Assembly: GCA_028284125.1 (NCBI GenBank)
Contig: JANQSI010000018.1
Location: forward strand, 400,998 to 464,997
Origin: Cyclobacteriaceae bacterium
GTDB taxonomy: Bacteria; Bacteroidota; Bacteroidia; Cytophagales; Cyclobacteriaceae
Length of the DNA: 64,000 bases
Reading direction: 5' to 3'
The notes under the pieces are model-generated. The model saw only the letters and a list, made by a program, of their open reading frames with translations, made no database searches and was not told the DNA's origin. Both the position numbers and the translations under genes were made by a program. Positions within the stretch are counted from its first letter, which is position 1, and every line of letters begins with the position of its first letter. Shown one piece after another: positions 17,128 to 25,419 of the stretch.

Positions 17128-18000
17128 TTAGTTTTCTTCTTTTTGTTTAGTCTTTTTTCGGGTGAAGGAGAGGCTTGTTTCATCTGGGTTGATCTCTTTT
17201 ATTTCCCTTGATTCCATAATCTCTTCTAACATCCGATGGTATTCTTCAAACGTGTGAAGATCGTTGTGGCCTCCACCGATCACGGAATAAATCCTTGTTT
17301 TGTCGGGGTTAATTTTGGACAAAGACAAACTTGACTTATAGGGAATTAATCGATCACCGGTTCCATGAATAATTTTGATTGGACACTCCACATATTTTAT
17401 CCATTGATAGGTCTTGAGTGGAAAACGAAGAATTAACGATGCAGGCATGAAAGGGATATATCGTTTGGCCATTTTTGTCATGCTATAATAAGGAGATTCC
17501 AAAATCAGCATTCTTGGACTATTTCGACTTGCGAGTTTGGTCGCAAACCCTGAACCCATGGATCGGCCGTAGATAACGACATACTTCTCATCCACCCGGC
17601 TTTTCAAAATATCGTACACCTTCTGCATGTCATCCTTGATGTCTTTCTCTGAGCGCCTTCCTTTGCTTTTCCCAAAACCACGATAATCCACCATGACCAC
17701 ATCAAACCCAAGTCGCGTGAAATCAACTGCAAATTTCCCCCAACCTTTAATTGAGCGCGAGTTGCCCTTCAAGTAAAGAACAACACCTTTTGGCCTGGGA
17801 ATGCTGAAATGGACACCATTAATTCGAATGTCATCTCCAATGTAGAGATTGTGTTCCTCACTTTTTTGATTAGGATATTTGAATTTGAAATCCGAAGGGA
17901 GTTTCTCAGGTTTGAAAAGGAATTTTTCCTGTAAGAAATAGGCCGCTACATTGGTAATAACATAGATTGATATAATTACTATGATGATTGTCGTAACCAA
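17128..18000 (-). CDS. Membrane-anchored alpha/beta hydrolase, paralogue
   Basis: The 290-residue product has the same layout as its downstream neighbour: an N-terminal helix (MVTTIIIVIISIYVITNVAAYF), the FLFKPEKLPSDFKFKYP segment, DYRGFGKSKG, nucleophile elbow YGRSMGSGFA, acid loop HGTGDRLIPY and histidine GGGHNDLHTF. One difference is that the HGNAG oxyanion strand is changed to LKGNSRS, so activity or specificity may differ. The C-terminus carries an extra charged tail (FTRKKTKQKEEN). Tandem duplication followed by divergence is the simplest reading. The start lies 53 bases from the divergent metzincin gene. Confidence 0.83.
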   Translation of the reverse strand: MVTTIIIVIISIYVITNVAAYFLQEKFLFKPEKLPSDFKFKYPNQKSEEHNLYIGDDIRINGVHFSIPRPKGVVLYLKGNSRSIKGWGKFAVDFTRLGFDVVMVDYRGFGKSKGRRSEKDIKDDMQKVYDILKSRVDEKYVVIYGRSMGSGFATKLASRNSPRMLILESPYYSMTKMAKRYIPFMPASLILRFPLKTYQWIKYVECPIKIIHGTGDRLIPYKSSLSLSKINPDKTRIYSVIGGGHNDLHTFEEYHRMLEEIMESREIKEINPDETSLSFTRKKTKQKEEN

Positions 18001-18053
18001 TGTTTTATATTAAGCTTTCGTTTTTCGGATTTAGGTCCATTAAATATAATGAA

Positions 18054-20528
18054 ATGAGACACTCAATAACCTTTAGCCTTTTTTTCCTGGTTTTTCTAAT
18101 TGCTGCTTGTCAGAGCACAAAAACACCAACCGCTTCTACACCGGCCACACCTTCGCAACCTTCCAATTCTGATGGAATAAGCCAATTCACAACTGGAATG
18201 AACAAACAAGAAGGTTATTTCAATTTCTATTATGATGAACAAATTGGTCGAATATTCCTAGAAGTAGACAAAACGGATACCGAATTCTTATATGTCAACT
18301 CTTTGGCTGCTGGAGTTGGGTCTAATGACATTGGACTCGACAGAGGTCAATTGGGGCCAGAACGAGTTGTCAAATTTCAAAAACATGGCAACAAATTATT
18401 GCTAATCCAACCCAACTATGATTATCGTGCGGTTAGTGATAACAATGATGAAGTTAAATCAGTGGCGGAAGCATTTGCTTCTTCAGTACTCGGTGGATTT
18501 GATATCAAAGCAAAAAACGAAACCACCTACCTGATTGATTTTACAGATTTCTTGTTGAGAGACTCACATAACGTCAGTGGCAGATTGAGAAGCAGAAAGC
18601 AGGGTAACTATTCACTGGACAAATCCAGATCTGCTATTTATATGGACGCCACTTTCAATTTTCCAAAAAATACAGAATTCGAATCGCTTCTTACATTTAA
18701 AGGCTCAGCACAAGGAGGTTGGATCAGGTCTGTTACACCAAGTTCAGACGCAGTGACCGTGAGAACTCACCATTCATTGATAGAGCTGCCAGATAACAAC
18801 TACACACCAAGAGAATTTGATCCTAGATCGGGATTCAATAGCATTTCTTACCAGGACTATGCAACACCAATAGAGGAACCTTTGGTGAAAAGATTTATTA
18901 TCAGACATAGACTGGAAAAGAAAGATCCGAATGCTGCAGTAAGTGAGGCTGTGGAGCCAATCATTTATTATTTGGATAGGGGTGCTCCAGAGCCGATTCG
19001 TTCCGCATTAATCGATGGGGCCAAATGGTGGAACCAGGCGTTTGAAGCAGCCGGATTTCGAAATGCATTCCAAGTAGAAGTTTTACCCGAAGGAGCTCAT
19101 CCACTAGATGTTCGCTACAATGTGATTCAATGGGTGCATCGTTCCACACGTGGATGGAGTTATGGAGCGAGTGTGATCGATCCACGGACCGGTGAAATTT
19201 TGAAAGGACACGTGAGTTTAGGTTCACTTCGCGTGCGTCAAGATTTCTTAATTGCAACCGGACTTTTGCAACCTTATGAAAATGGGGATGAGGCGCCAAT
19301 TGAAATGACGGAATTGGCACTTGCTCGATTACGTCAATTATCGGCGCATGAAGTTGGACACACCATTGGTCTAGCCCACAACTTTGCTTCGAGTGTCAAC
19401 AACAGGGCTTCAGTGATGGATTATCCGCATCCGTATGTCAAAATGGACGACTCAGGAAATATTGACCTAAGTGAGGCATATGATGACAAGATTGGTGTGT
19501 GGGATAAAGTTTCCATCACTTTTGGCTATAGTGAATTTCCAGAAGGTGAAAACAAGGAAAAGCTCAATAATATTTTGGATGATGCCTTTTCATCAGGATT
19601 AAAATACATCACTGATCAGGACGCTCGCCCGGCTAGTGGGCTACATGCCGGGGCTCATTTATGGGACAATGGAAATAGCGCTCATGAAGAGTTGGGAAGG
19701 ATGATGAATATAAGAAAAAGAATCCTTGGCAGTTTCTCAGAAAAAGCCATTCGAACGGGAATGCCTATGAGTACCATAGAAGAAGTTTTGGTGCCTATGT
19801 ATTTGTTCCATAGGTACCAGGTGGATGCTACTTCTAAAATGGTTGGCGGATTGGAGTATAACTATTCTCTGAGAGGAGATGACTTGCCAGGACCAAGTTT
19901 GTTGACAAACAAAAGTCAACTTGAAGCATTGGAAGCACTTTTGGCCACAGTCAAAGTAGAAAACTTAAAATTGCCAGAATCTCTTCTGAACAAAATTCCA
20001 CCAAGAGCATTTGGATTTCCAAGAACGAGAGAAACTTTCCAGTCGAAAACGGGACCTGCCTTTGACTACTTAGCTGCTGTGGAAACCGCTTCCAGTTTGC
20101 CATTTAGTTTTCTATTTAATGCAGATCGAGCCAATCGACTGATTACATATAAGGCAAGGCAGCCAATGCAGCCTGGATTTTCATTGGTGCTCAATCGTAT
20201 TATAAGCTCGGTTTGGAAAAGCCCAAGTACAGATCGTTTGGATAGAACCATTCAGCGCGTGGTTGAAATGGAAATGCTCAACCATTTGATGCGACTGGCG
20301 GTAAATGATCGTGCGTATGATGAAGTTCGTGCAAAATCACTTGCAGGAATTAAGGATATCAAAACATATGCATCTGGCAGAACAGCCAGGAGAACCAATG
20401 AAGACGGTGTATACTATCAATACGTGGTGAATCAAATCGATAAGTACTTAGAAGATCCTTCAGAGTACAAGTCCGGTGATGTAATCAAAGCTCCTGACGG
20501 ATCACCGATTGGTAGTTGCGATTTCTAG
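18054..20528 (+). CDS. Zinc-dependent metalloprotease, lipoprotein (DUF5117/5118 type)
   Basis: Starting at ATG 18054, the protein (824 residues) has a lipobox ending in AAC (Cys19; FLIAACQS) and a Ser/Thr/Pro linker. The catalytic site is a metzincin motif HEVGHTIGLAH at residues 432-442, with a Met-turn candidate SVMDYPHPYV shortly after. The layout of a long N-terminal beta region, RGWSYGASVIDPRTGEILKGHV and this zinc motif matches the DUF5117/DUF5118/DUF4953 proteases of Bacteroidota. It should act at the periplasmic or cell surface. The ORF also opens earlier at 18000, but that start would add a non-signal N-terminus. Followed 3 bases later by a lipoprotein gene. Confidence 0.88.
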   Translation: MRHSITFSLFFLVFLIAACQSTKTPTASTPATPSQPSNSDGISQFTTGMNKQEGYFNFYYDEQIGRIFLEVDKTDTEFLYVNSLAAGVGSNDIGLDRGQLGPERVVKFQKHGNKLLLIQPNYDYRAVSDNNDEVKSVAEAFASSVLGGFDIKAKNETTYLIDFTDFLLRDSHNVSGRLRSRKQGNYSLDKSRSAIYMDATFNFPKNTEFESLLTFKGSAQGGWIRSVTPSSDAVTVRTHHSLIELPDNNYTPREFDPRSGFNSISYQDYATPIEEPLVKRFIIRHRLEKKDPNAAVSEAVEPIIYYLDRGAPEPIRSALIDGAKWWNQAFEAAGFRNAFQVEVLPEGAHPLDVRYNVIQWVHRSTRGWSYGASVIDPRTGEILKGHVSLGSLRVRQDFLIATGLLQPYENGDEAPIEMTELALARLRQLSAHEVGHTIGLAHNFASSVNNRASVMDYPHPYVKMDDSGNIDLSEAYDDKIGVWDKVSITFGYSEFPEGENKEKLNNILDDAFSSGLKYITDQDARPASGLHAGAHLWDNGNSAHEELGRMMNIRKRILGSFSEKAIRTGMPMSTIEEVLVPMYLFHRYQVDATSKMVGGLEYNYSLRGDDLPGPSLLTNKSQLEALEALLATVKVENLKLPESLLNKIPPRAFGFPRTRETFQSKTGPAFDYLAAVETASSLPFSFLFNADRANRLITYKARQPMQPGFSLVLNRIISSVWKSPSTDRLDRTIQRVVEMEMLNHLMRLAVNDRAYDEVRAKSLAGIKDIKTYASGRTARRTNEDGVYYQYVVNQIDKYLEDPSEYKSGDVIKAPDGSPIGSCDF

Positions 20529-20531
20529 TTT

Positions 20532-21281
20532 GTGAGTAAATGGTTTTATTCGATCGGTTTCTTATTACTTCTTTCATGCGGTGAAAAGAAGGAATATGCT
20601 TTTGATAAGATCAACTGTGAAGAGGGAGTTGTATCGGATAACGCTAACCTAAAACGAATTTTCAAACCTTGCCGAGAGTATATCTATAGAGCCAGGTATT
20701 GGGATAGGAACTACGAGCTGATCTCGGAAGAATACATTTGGATGATGGCGACTGGAAGAGATTGGGAATACGAACCAGATTCTCAGGATGAAATTGCGAT
20801 TCAATACAAACCTGATCAAACCAAAATTGATTTCATTAAGCAGTATACCATTAACCCTGAATTTGAAAGTGGCTGGCGAGAAGGAGAAGTAACAGGAGTT
20901 ATCGAAACAGATGAAACTGTTTGGATGCACCCATTTCGATCCAATCAATACATTTTTACTGAAGTAGCTGCTTTTCCTTATGTGAAACTTCCCTTGGAGA
21001 GAGGAATTCAATGGACTTCCAGTTTGAACATTTATGAAAATTGGGGAAGATGGTCTGATAACACGCTGCAGAGTACGTACTCAGTTCTTGATTTTGAAGT
21101 GGTTGAAACTGGATTTGGAGATTTGGAGGCCTGGCATGTAAAAGCAGTTACAACCGCAACTTTTGGCACTTCCATTCATGATTTTTGGTACCATGAAGAA
21201 TATGGTTTTGTGAAAATGGTGGTCAACAATTACGAAGGACAAGTATTATCATTTGAACTAGCTGAGGTAAAAGAAGATTAA
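20532..21281 (+). CDS. Putative lipoprotein of unknown function
   Basis: A GTG start at 20532, three bases after the metzincin stop, opens a 249-residue frame with signal and lipobox (MSKWFYSIGFLLLLSC, Cys16). The mature part is Trp/Tyr-rich and beta-rich (EYIYRARYWDRNYELISEEYIW, SNQYIFTEVAAFPYVKL, SLNIYENWGRWSDN, DFWYHEEYGFVKMVV), as in ligand-binding periplasmic domains. Two Cys (NCEEG, PCREY) near residues 28 and 46 might form a disulfide. Tight coupling to the protease suggests a shared operon and maybe a partner role; no family was recognised. Confidence 0.6.
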   Translation: MSKWFYSIGFLLLLSCGEKKEYAFDKINCEEGVVSDNANLKRIFKPCREYIYRARYWDRNYELISEEYIWMMATGRDWEYEPDSQDEIAIQYKPDQTKIDFIKQYTINPEFESGWREGEVTGVIETDETVWMHPFRSNQYIFTEVAAFPYVKLPLERGIQWTSSLNIYENWGRWSDNTLQSTYSVLDFEVVETGFGDLEAWHVKAVTTATFGTSIHDFWYHEEYGFVKMVVNNYEGQVLSFELAEVKED

Positions 21282-21299
21282 AAAGTTTTTCGTTTTTTG

Positions 21300-21330
21300 T
21301 TTGTTTTTAAAAAATCTCCGACTTCCTTTG
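21300..21330 (+). promoter_or_regulatory. Candidate promoter of the phe leader
   Basis: TTTG at 21300-21303 and TTCCTTTG at 21323-21330 are 19 bases apart, the spacing of the Bacteroidota sigma-ABfr promoter (TTTG-N19-21-TAnnTTTG). The -7 box differs from consensus at one position. A start point near 21335 would leave a very short 5' UTR before the leader ATG at 21339. The 57 bases between the previous gene and the leader are the only place a dedicated promoter could be. Chance matches to this loose motif are common in A+T-rich DNA. Confidence 0.4.
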
Positions 21331-21338
21331 ACCTCAAG

Positions 21339-21407
21339 ATGAACATAACACTATCATTTTATTTTAGCTTTTACTTTTTTCCTAACCAGGAAAGGGGATG
21401 GCTATAA
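21339..21407 (+). CDS. Phe/Tyr-rich leader peptide of the aromatic operon
   Basis: An ATG followed by 21 codons and TAA encodes a peptide in which residues F7, Y8, F9, F11, Y12, F13 and F14 are aromatic, with W21 just before the end: 8 of 22 residues. Such enrichment, placed directly before a terminator and a prephenate dehydratase gene, is the hallmark of a ribosome-mediated attenuation leader like pheL of E. coli. The last codons (AGG GGA TGG CTA) lie on one arm of the predicted antiterminator, so a ribosome that reaches the stop codon would block it. Translation of the peptide is inferred from sequence only. Confidence 0.75.
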   Translation: MNITLSFYFSFYFFPNQERGWL

Positions 21408-21443
21408 TATAATTTGATAGAAAAAATATAGAGAAGCCTCCCC
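21378..21443 (+). ncRNA. Attenuator leader RNA: pause hairpin and antiterminator
   Basis: Two mutually linked structures can be drawn by eye. A pause hairpin pairs TTTCCT (21378-21383) with AGGAAA (21388-21393) around the loop AACC. An alternative antiterminator pairs GGGGA-T-GGCT (21394-21403, one bulged T) with AGCCTCCCC (21435-21443), nine base pairs, using the 5' arm of the terminator. Stalling at the Phe run (21357-21380) would cover the pause hairpin and leave 21394-21403 free to form the antiterminator; fast translation to the stop at 21405-21407 would cover it and let the terminator form. This is the classical 1:2 / 2:3 / 3:4 logic. No energies were computed. Confidence 0.7.
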
Positions 21444-21463
21444 ACCGGGAGGCTTTTTTTTTT
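21436..21463 (+). terminator. Rho-independent terminator (attenuator) before pheA
   Basis: GCCTCCC (21436-21442), loop CACC (21443-21446) and GGGAGGC (21447-21453) form a perfect 7-bp G+C-rich stem followed by ten T residues (21454-21463). It lies between the leader peptide stop and the pheA ATG at 21474, so it can only regulate entry into the operon or end read-through from upstream. Confidence 0.9.
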
Positions 21464-21473
21464 GACTAACAAA

Positions 21474-22313
21474 ATGGTAGAAAAGTTAAAAATAGCGATA
21501 CAGGGAGTTAGAGGAAGTTTCCATCACGAAGCATCCAATCATGTTTTTGGCAAGGACATTTCTTTGGTTGAATGCAAAACCTTTGAAGATGTGACCGATA
21601 GCACCAACAATGGAACCGCGGACTTTGGAATCATGGCCATAGAAAACTCCCTGGCAGGATGTATTATTCCAAACTATAACTTGTTGCGGCAGTCTGGATT
21701 GGAAGTATGTGGCGAAGTTGGGATTCGAGTCAAGTTAAATCTGCTTGCCCTGGAAGGAGATTCGATGGAGGATTTGAAAGAAATTCATTCGCACCAGATG
21801 GCATTGAGACAATGTGCTAGTTTTTTAACAACCGTCAATGGGACCAGGATTGTCGAAGCATTCGACACTGCCGGAAGTGCTCAATATATTTTGGAAAATA
21901 ACTTGAAGGGAGTCGCATCGATTGCCGGGAATCTGGCAGCTTCCGAATATCGCCTTAATGTGATAGCTGCTGGAATCGAAGATCACAAGCTCAATTACAC
22001 CCGATTTTTAGTATTGAAGAGAAACGAATCAGATCCGATTTCAGCTGAATTCAACAAAACGTCTATTTATTTTCAGACGAAACATACTCCTGGATCATTA
22101 GCGCAACTTTTATCAGTCATTAGTGGATTAGGAATCAACCTTTCCAAACTCCAATCCCATCCGGTTCCAAGTAAGAATTCTCTCTACGGATTCTTTGCCA
22201 CACTTGACTTTGACAAAGTAGAGCAGATCGAACATTTAAAAATATTATTAGAAGCAATGACCATTGATTACCAGATTTTGGGCATTTACAAAAAAGGAAA
22301 AACTCATGGTTGA
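21474..22313 (+). CDS. pheA: Prephenate dehydratase
   Basis: ATG 21474 is chosen over a TTG at 21462 that falls inside the terminator T-run. The 279-residue enzyme converts prephenate to phenylpyruvate. The catalytic domain opens with IAIQGVRGSFHHEAS, contains GIMAIENSLAGCI (52-64) and the NYTRFLVL motif with T176-R177-F178 typical of prephenate dehydratases. A C-terminal ACT domain (about 196-275; TPGSLAQLLSVISGLGINLSKLQS) should bind phenylalanine for feedback inhibition. It is the first gene of the aromatic operon, is controlled by the upstream attenuator, and its last 8 bases overlap the aminotransferase start. The fused chorismate mutase of enterobacterial PheA is absent; that activity is in the third gene. 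Confidence 0.93.
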   Translation: MVEKLKIAIQGVRGSFHHEASNHVFGKDISLVECKTFEDVTDSTNNGTADFGIMAIENSLAGCIIPNYNLLRQSGLEVCGEVGIRVKLNLLALEGDSMEDLKEIHSHQMALRQCASFLTTVNGTRIVEAFDTAGSAQYILENNLKGVASIAGNLAASEYRLNVIAAGIEDHKLNYTRFLVLKRNESDPISAEFNKTSIYFQTKHTPGSLAQLLSVISGLGINLSKLQSHPVPSKNSLYGFFATLDFDKVEQIEHLKILLEAMTIDYQILGIYKKGKTHG

Positions 22314-23460
22314 TCATTTAACATCACATCGACTGTCTGGCATTGGCGAGTACTATTTTTCTAAAAAATTGAGGGAAATGGACAGGTTGAACCAAGAGGG
22401 AAAAAATGTCTTGAACCTCGGCATTGGCAGTCCTGATTTGGACCCTCCTGAGGAGGTGAAAAAAGCGCTGGTCAATGGCCTGAATGATCCAAACTTCCAT
22501 CGTTATCAGAGCTACAAAGGAATTCCAGAACTTCGAAGCGGATTTTCTGATTGGTACAAAAAGTTTTACAACGTCACTTTAGATCCGGATACAGAAATAC
22601 TCCCTTTGATGGGATCAAAAGAAGGAATCATGCACATATGCATGGCTTTTTTAAATGAGGGTGATGAAGTACTAATTCCAAATCCGGGCTATCCAACATA
22701 TGCTTCAGCAGTTAAGCTTGCCGGAAGCACACCCAATTACTACGATTTAAAAGAAGAGAATGACTACTTACCAGATCTCGAAACGCTGGAATCAACGGAT
22801 CTGAGCAAAGTGAAATTGATGTGGGTCAATTATCCGCACATGCCGACCGGTACCTCAGCCAACAGGGAAGTTTTCCAAAAGATCAGAAACTTTTGTAGTC
22901 GGCATAATATCATTTTGGTTAATGACAATCCATACAGTTTTACAATGACTGAAAAGCCTGTCAGCATTCTTGAAAACAGGGATTCAAATGAGCTTTTACT
23001 TGAATTGAACAGTTTAAGCAAGTCTCACAACATGTCTGGCTGGCGTATTGGCTCACTAAATGGAAATGCTGCCTTGATAGAAAAGGTCCTGATTTTCAAA
23101 AGCAATATGGATTCCGGAATGTTCAAGCCAGTCATGTATGCCACCGTTGAAGCGTTAAAGCTCGAACAATCCTGGTACGACTCTGTTAATGAAAAATACA
23201 ATGAACGTCGTGAGCTGGTTTACCAGATTGCGGACAAGTTAGGCTGTACCTATAGAAAAGACCAAGTAGGGATGTTTGTCTGGGCGAGAATACCGAAAGG
23301 TGAAAAAAGCGGTGAAGAATTCGCAGATAAGTTGTTGAACGAATACGCGTTGTTTGTCCCGCCGGGAATGATCTTCGGAAAAGAAGGAGATCAACACATT
23401 CGATTCTCGCTTTGCAGCGATCCTAAAATATTTAAAGAAGTACTCAAAAGAATTGATTAA
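22306..23460 (+). CDS. Class I/II aminotransferase (aromatic/prephenate type)
   Basis: Start ATG 22306 overlaps the pheA stop (ATGGTTGA), showing translational coupling. The 384-residue PLP enzyme has the fold-type I core: NLGIGSPDLDPP near the N-terminus, PNPGYPTY (126-132), D207 (VNDNPYSF) that contacts the PLP ring nitrogen and the Schiff-base lysine K239 (SLSKSHNMSGWRIGS). In this gene position in Bacteroidota it most likely transaminates phenylpyruvate, hydroxyphenylpyruvate or prephenate, giving Phe, Tyr or arogenate. Diaminopimelate or broad aspartate-type specificity cannot be excluded from sequence alone. Confidence 0.85.
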   Translation: MVDHLTSHRLSGIGEYYFSKKLREMDRLNQEGKNVLNLGIGSPDLDPPEEVKKALVNGLNDPNFHRYQSYKGIPELRSGFSDWYKKFYNVTLDPDTEILPLMGSKEGIMHICMAFLNEGDEVLIPNPGYPTYASAVKLAGSTPNYYDLKEENDYLPDLETLESTDLSKVKLMWVNYPHMPTGTSANREVFQKIRNFCSRHNIILVNDNPYSFTMTEKPVSILENRDSNELLLELNSLSKSHNMSGWRIGSLNGNAALIEKVLIFKSNMDSGMFKPVMYATVEALKLEQSWYDSVNEKYNERRELVYQIADKLGCTYRKDQVGMFVWARIPKGEKSGEEFADKLLNEYALFVPPGMIFGKEGDQHIRFSLCSDPKIFKEVLKRID

Positions 23461-23470
23461 ATAGAAACAA

Positions 23471-24583
23471 ATGAAAATCGAACCGATAGATATATTCAAG
23501 CAAAAACGTCCGGTGATCATATCAGGACCTTGCAGCGCTGAGTCGGAAGAGCAACTGATCTCTACGTGCGAAGCAATTGCTAAAACAGGGAAAGTAGACG
23601 TGCTGCGTGCAGGCATCTGGAAACCAAGAACGAGACCGAACAACTTTGAAGGCGTTGGTGCTGTTGGATTGGAATGGCTTACCAAAGCCAGAAAGATGAC
23701 AGGTCTTCCCATTTCTGTGGAGGTGGCCAATTTCAATCATGTGTTTGAAGCGCTCAAGCAGCAAATTGATATTCTGTGGATTGGTGCCCGTACGACTGTG
23801 AACCCTTTTTCCGTGCAAGAAATCGCGGATGCTTTGAAAGGAACTGATGCGACTGTTTTTGTCAAAAATCCAATTAACGCTGATCTGGAGTTATGGACAG
23901 GGGCACTGGAACGATTGAACAAAGCCGGCATTACAAAACTTTGTATGATTCACCGTGGATTTGCTCAACATGGGAAAAGCATTTATCGAAATGAGCCAAA
24001 GTGGCAGCTGGCAGTTGAGATGAAACGACGATTTCCGGAAATTCCAATGGTGTGCGATCCAAGCCACATCACAGGATCAAGAGAAATGTTGCAGGATGTA
24101 TCACAACAGGCACTTGACATGGATTTCGATGGTTTGATGATTGAATCTCACATCAATCCTGAGGTGGCGTTGAGTGATAAGAATCAACAAGTAACACCTG
24201 ATTCGTTAGAGGAAATTTTGGACAATCTGATCGTGCGTCAACCAGCGGTTGTAGATCAAGAACTTAATTCTCAACTAGAAATTCTTCGACAGCAAATAGA
24301 TATCATTGACGATGATCTTTTGAAGTTGCTCGGAGAGCGCATGAAGGTGGCTGAAAATATTGGGCTTGTCAAGAAAGAAAAAGGAGTGACCATTTTACAA
24401 ACAAAGAGATGGGAAGAAATCATTGAGAAAGCTACTGAGAATGGAAAACTCCAGGGGTTGTCCAAGAAATTCATGATTCGATATTTAAAAGCGGTTCACC
24501 AGGAATCCATTGATCATCAAAATGAGATCATGAATTCAGAGAAAAGTCTTGATGTAAGTGCTGCGGAAGGGGGTGTAATTTGA
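23471..24583 (+). CDS. Bifunctional DAHP synthase / chorismate mutase
   Basis: The N-terminal 260 residues are a DAHP synthase of the KdsA-like class, with ISGPCSAESEEQ (18-28), AGIWKPRTRPNNFEG (47-61), VFVKNPINADLELW and CDPSHITG (195-202); it condenses phosphoenolpyruvate with erythrose 4-phosphate at the entry to the shikimate pathway. Residues about 268-350 are an AroQ-type chorismate mutase (LRQQIDIIDDDLLKLLGERMKVAENIG) that makes prephenate for the first gene. Fusion in this order is known in Bacteroidota. Ten bases separate it from the aminotransferase. Feedback control through the mutase domain is likely, as in related fusions. Confidence 0.92.
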   Translation: MKIEPIDIFKQKRPVIISGPCSAESEEQLISTCEAIAKTGKVDVLRAGIWKPRTRPNNFEGVGAVGLEWLTKARKMTGLPISVEVANFNHVFEALKQQIDILWIGARTTVNPFSVQEIADALKGTDATVFVKNPINADLELWTGALERLNKAGITKLCMIHRGFAQHGKSIYRNEPKWQLAVEMKRRFPEIPMVCDPSHITGSREMLQDVSQQALDMDFDGLMIESHINPEVALSDKNQQVTPDSLEEILDNLIVRQPAVVDQELNSQLEILRQQIDIIDDDLLKLLGERMKVAENIGLVKKEKGVTILQTKRWEEIIEKATENGKLQGLSKKFMIRYLKAVHQESIDHQNEIMNSEKSLDVSAAEGGVI

Positions 24584-24618
24584 ATTGAGTCTTAACGTCA
24601 ATAAAACTAGCTTTCCAT

Positions 24619-25356
24619 ATGAATTCTCATTCAGCGGCCGAGAGTCAAATTCATGGTGAAAGCAGTATACTTAATAAATTCCAGGATTACCTAGGAGAAT
24701 TCGTCTATGGCGGAATTGATGGCAGTGTTACCACATTTGCTGTTGTTGCGGGTTCTGCTGGTGCGGGATTGGAGAGTTCGATTGTCATTATTCTCGGTTT
24801 TGCCAACTTAATTGCTGACGGATTTGCTATGTCGGTAGGAAGTTTTCTGTCCACCAAATCCGAAAAGCAGAAGTATCAAAAGCACAAGTCTGTTGAATAC
24901 TGGGAAGTTGATAATCTTCCTGAAAAAGAAAAAGAGGAGATCCGTGAGATTTATGCTGCAAAAGGATTTTCTGGAGAGTTGTTGGAACAAGTTGTGGACA
25001 CCATTACGGCAGACAAGGATCGTTGGGTGGATGTAATGATGAAAGAAGAATTGGAAATGGCAGAGGAAACTAAATCACCGCTTGCTATGGGAGGTGTCAC
25101 TTTCCTCTCGTTTGCACTATTCGGAATGGTGCCGCTTTTGATTTACGTCATTGATTACCTGAACCCTGTGAGCAATAACCTCTTTTTCATTTCTTCTATT
25201 TTGACAGCACTGTGTTTCATCGCTATAGGTTTTTTAAAAAGTGCAGTAACAAACACCTCAAGGTTCCGAAGCATATGGGAAACCTTAGTCCTTGGAGGAG
25301 CAGCAGCCACACTTTCTTACTATGTTGGTGATTTCCTTGAAAAATTGCTTGCATAA
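24619..25356 (+). CDS. VIT1/CCC1 family membrane transporter
   Basis: The 245-residue protein has the pattern of the VIT1/CCC1 iron or manganese transporters: an N-terminal [24 protein letters not shown] helix, then [25 protein letters not shown], a cytosolic helical metal-binding region rich in Glu (about 85-160; EELEMAEE), and three C-terminal helices. The conserved Asp and Met in the first two helices ([13 protein letters not shown]) are those linked to metal passage in the family. It lies 35 bases after the aromatic operon and may be read through; a functional link to aromatic synthesis is not evident. Confidence 0.85.
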   Translation: MNSHSAAESQIHGESSILNKFQDYLGEFVYGGIDGSVTTFAVVAGSAGAGLESSIVIILGFANLIADGFAMSVGSFLSTKSEKQKYQKHKSVEYWEVDNLPEKEKEEIREIYAAKGFSGELLEQVVDTITADKDRWVDVMMKEELEMAEETKSPLAMGGVTFLSFALFGMVPLLIYVIDYLNPVSNNLFFISSILTALCFIAIGFLKSAVTNTSRFRSIWETLVLGGAAATLSYYVGDFLEKLLA

Positions 25357-25419
25357 TTGCAATAAACAGAAATAAAAATCCGTCGAGGAAAACGGAATCC
25401 TGAATATCTTGCACCTCCA

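Noticed and set aside
21462-21473. TTG start for pheA
   Set aside because: It falls in the terminator T-run; ATG 21474 begins the conserved protein.
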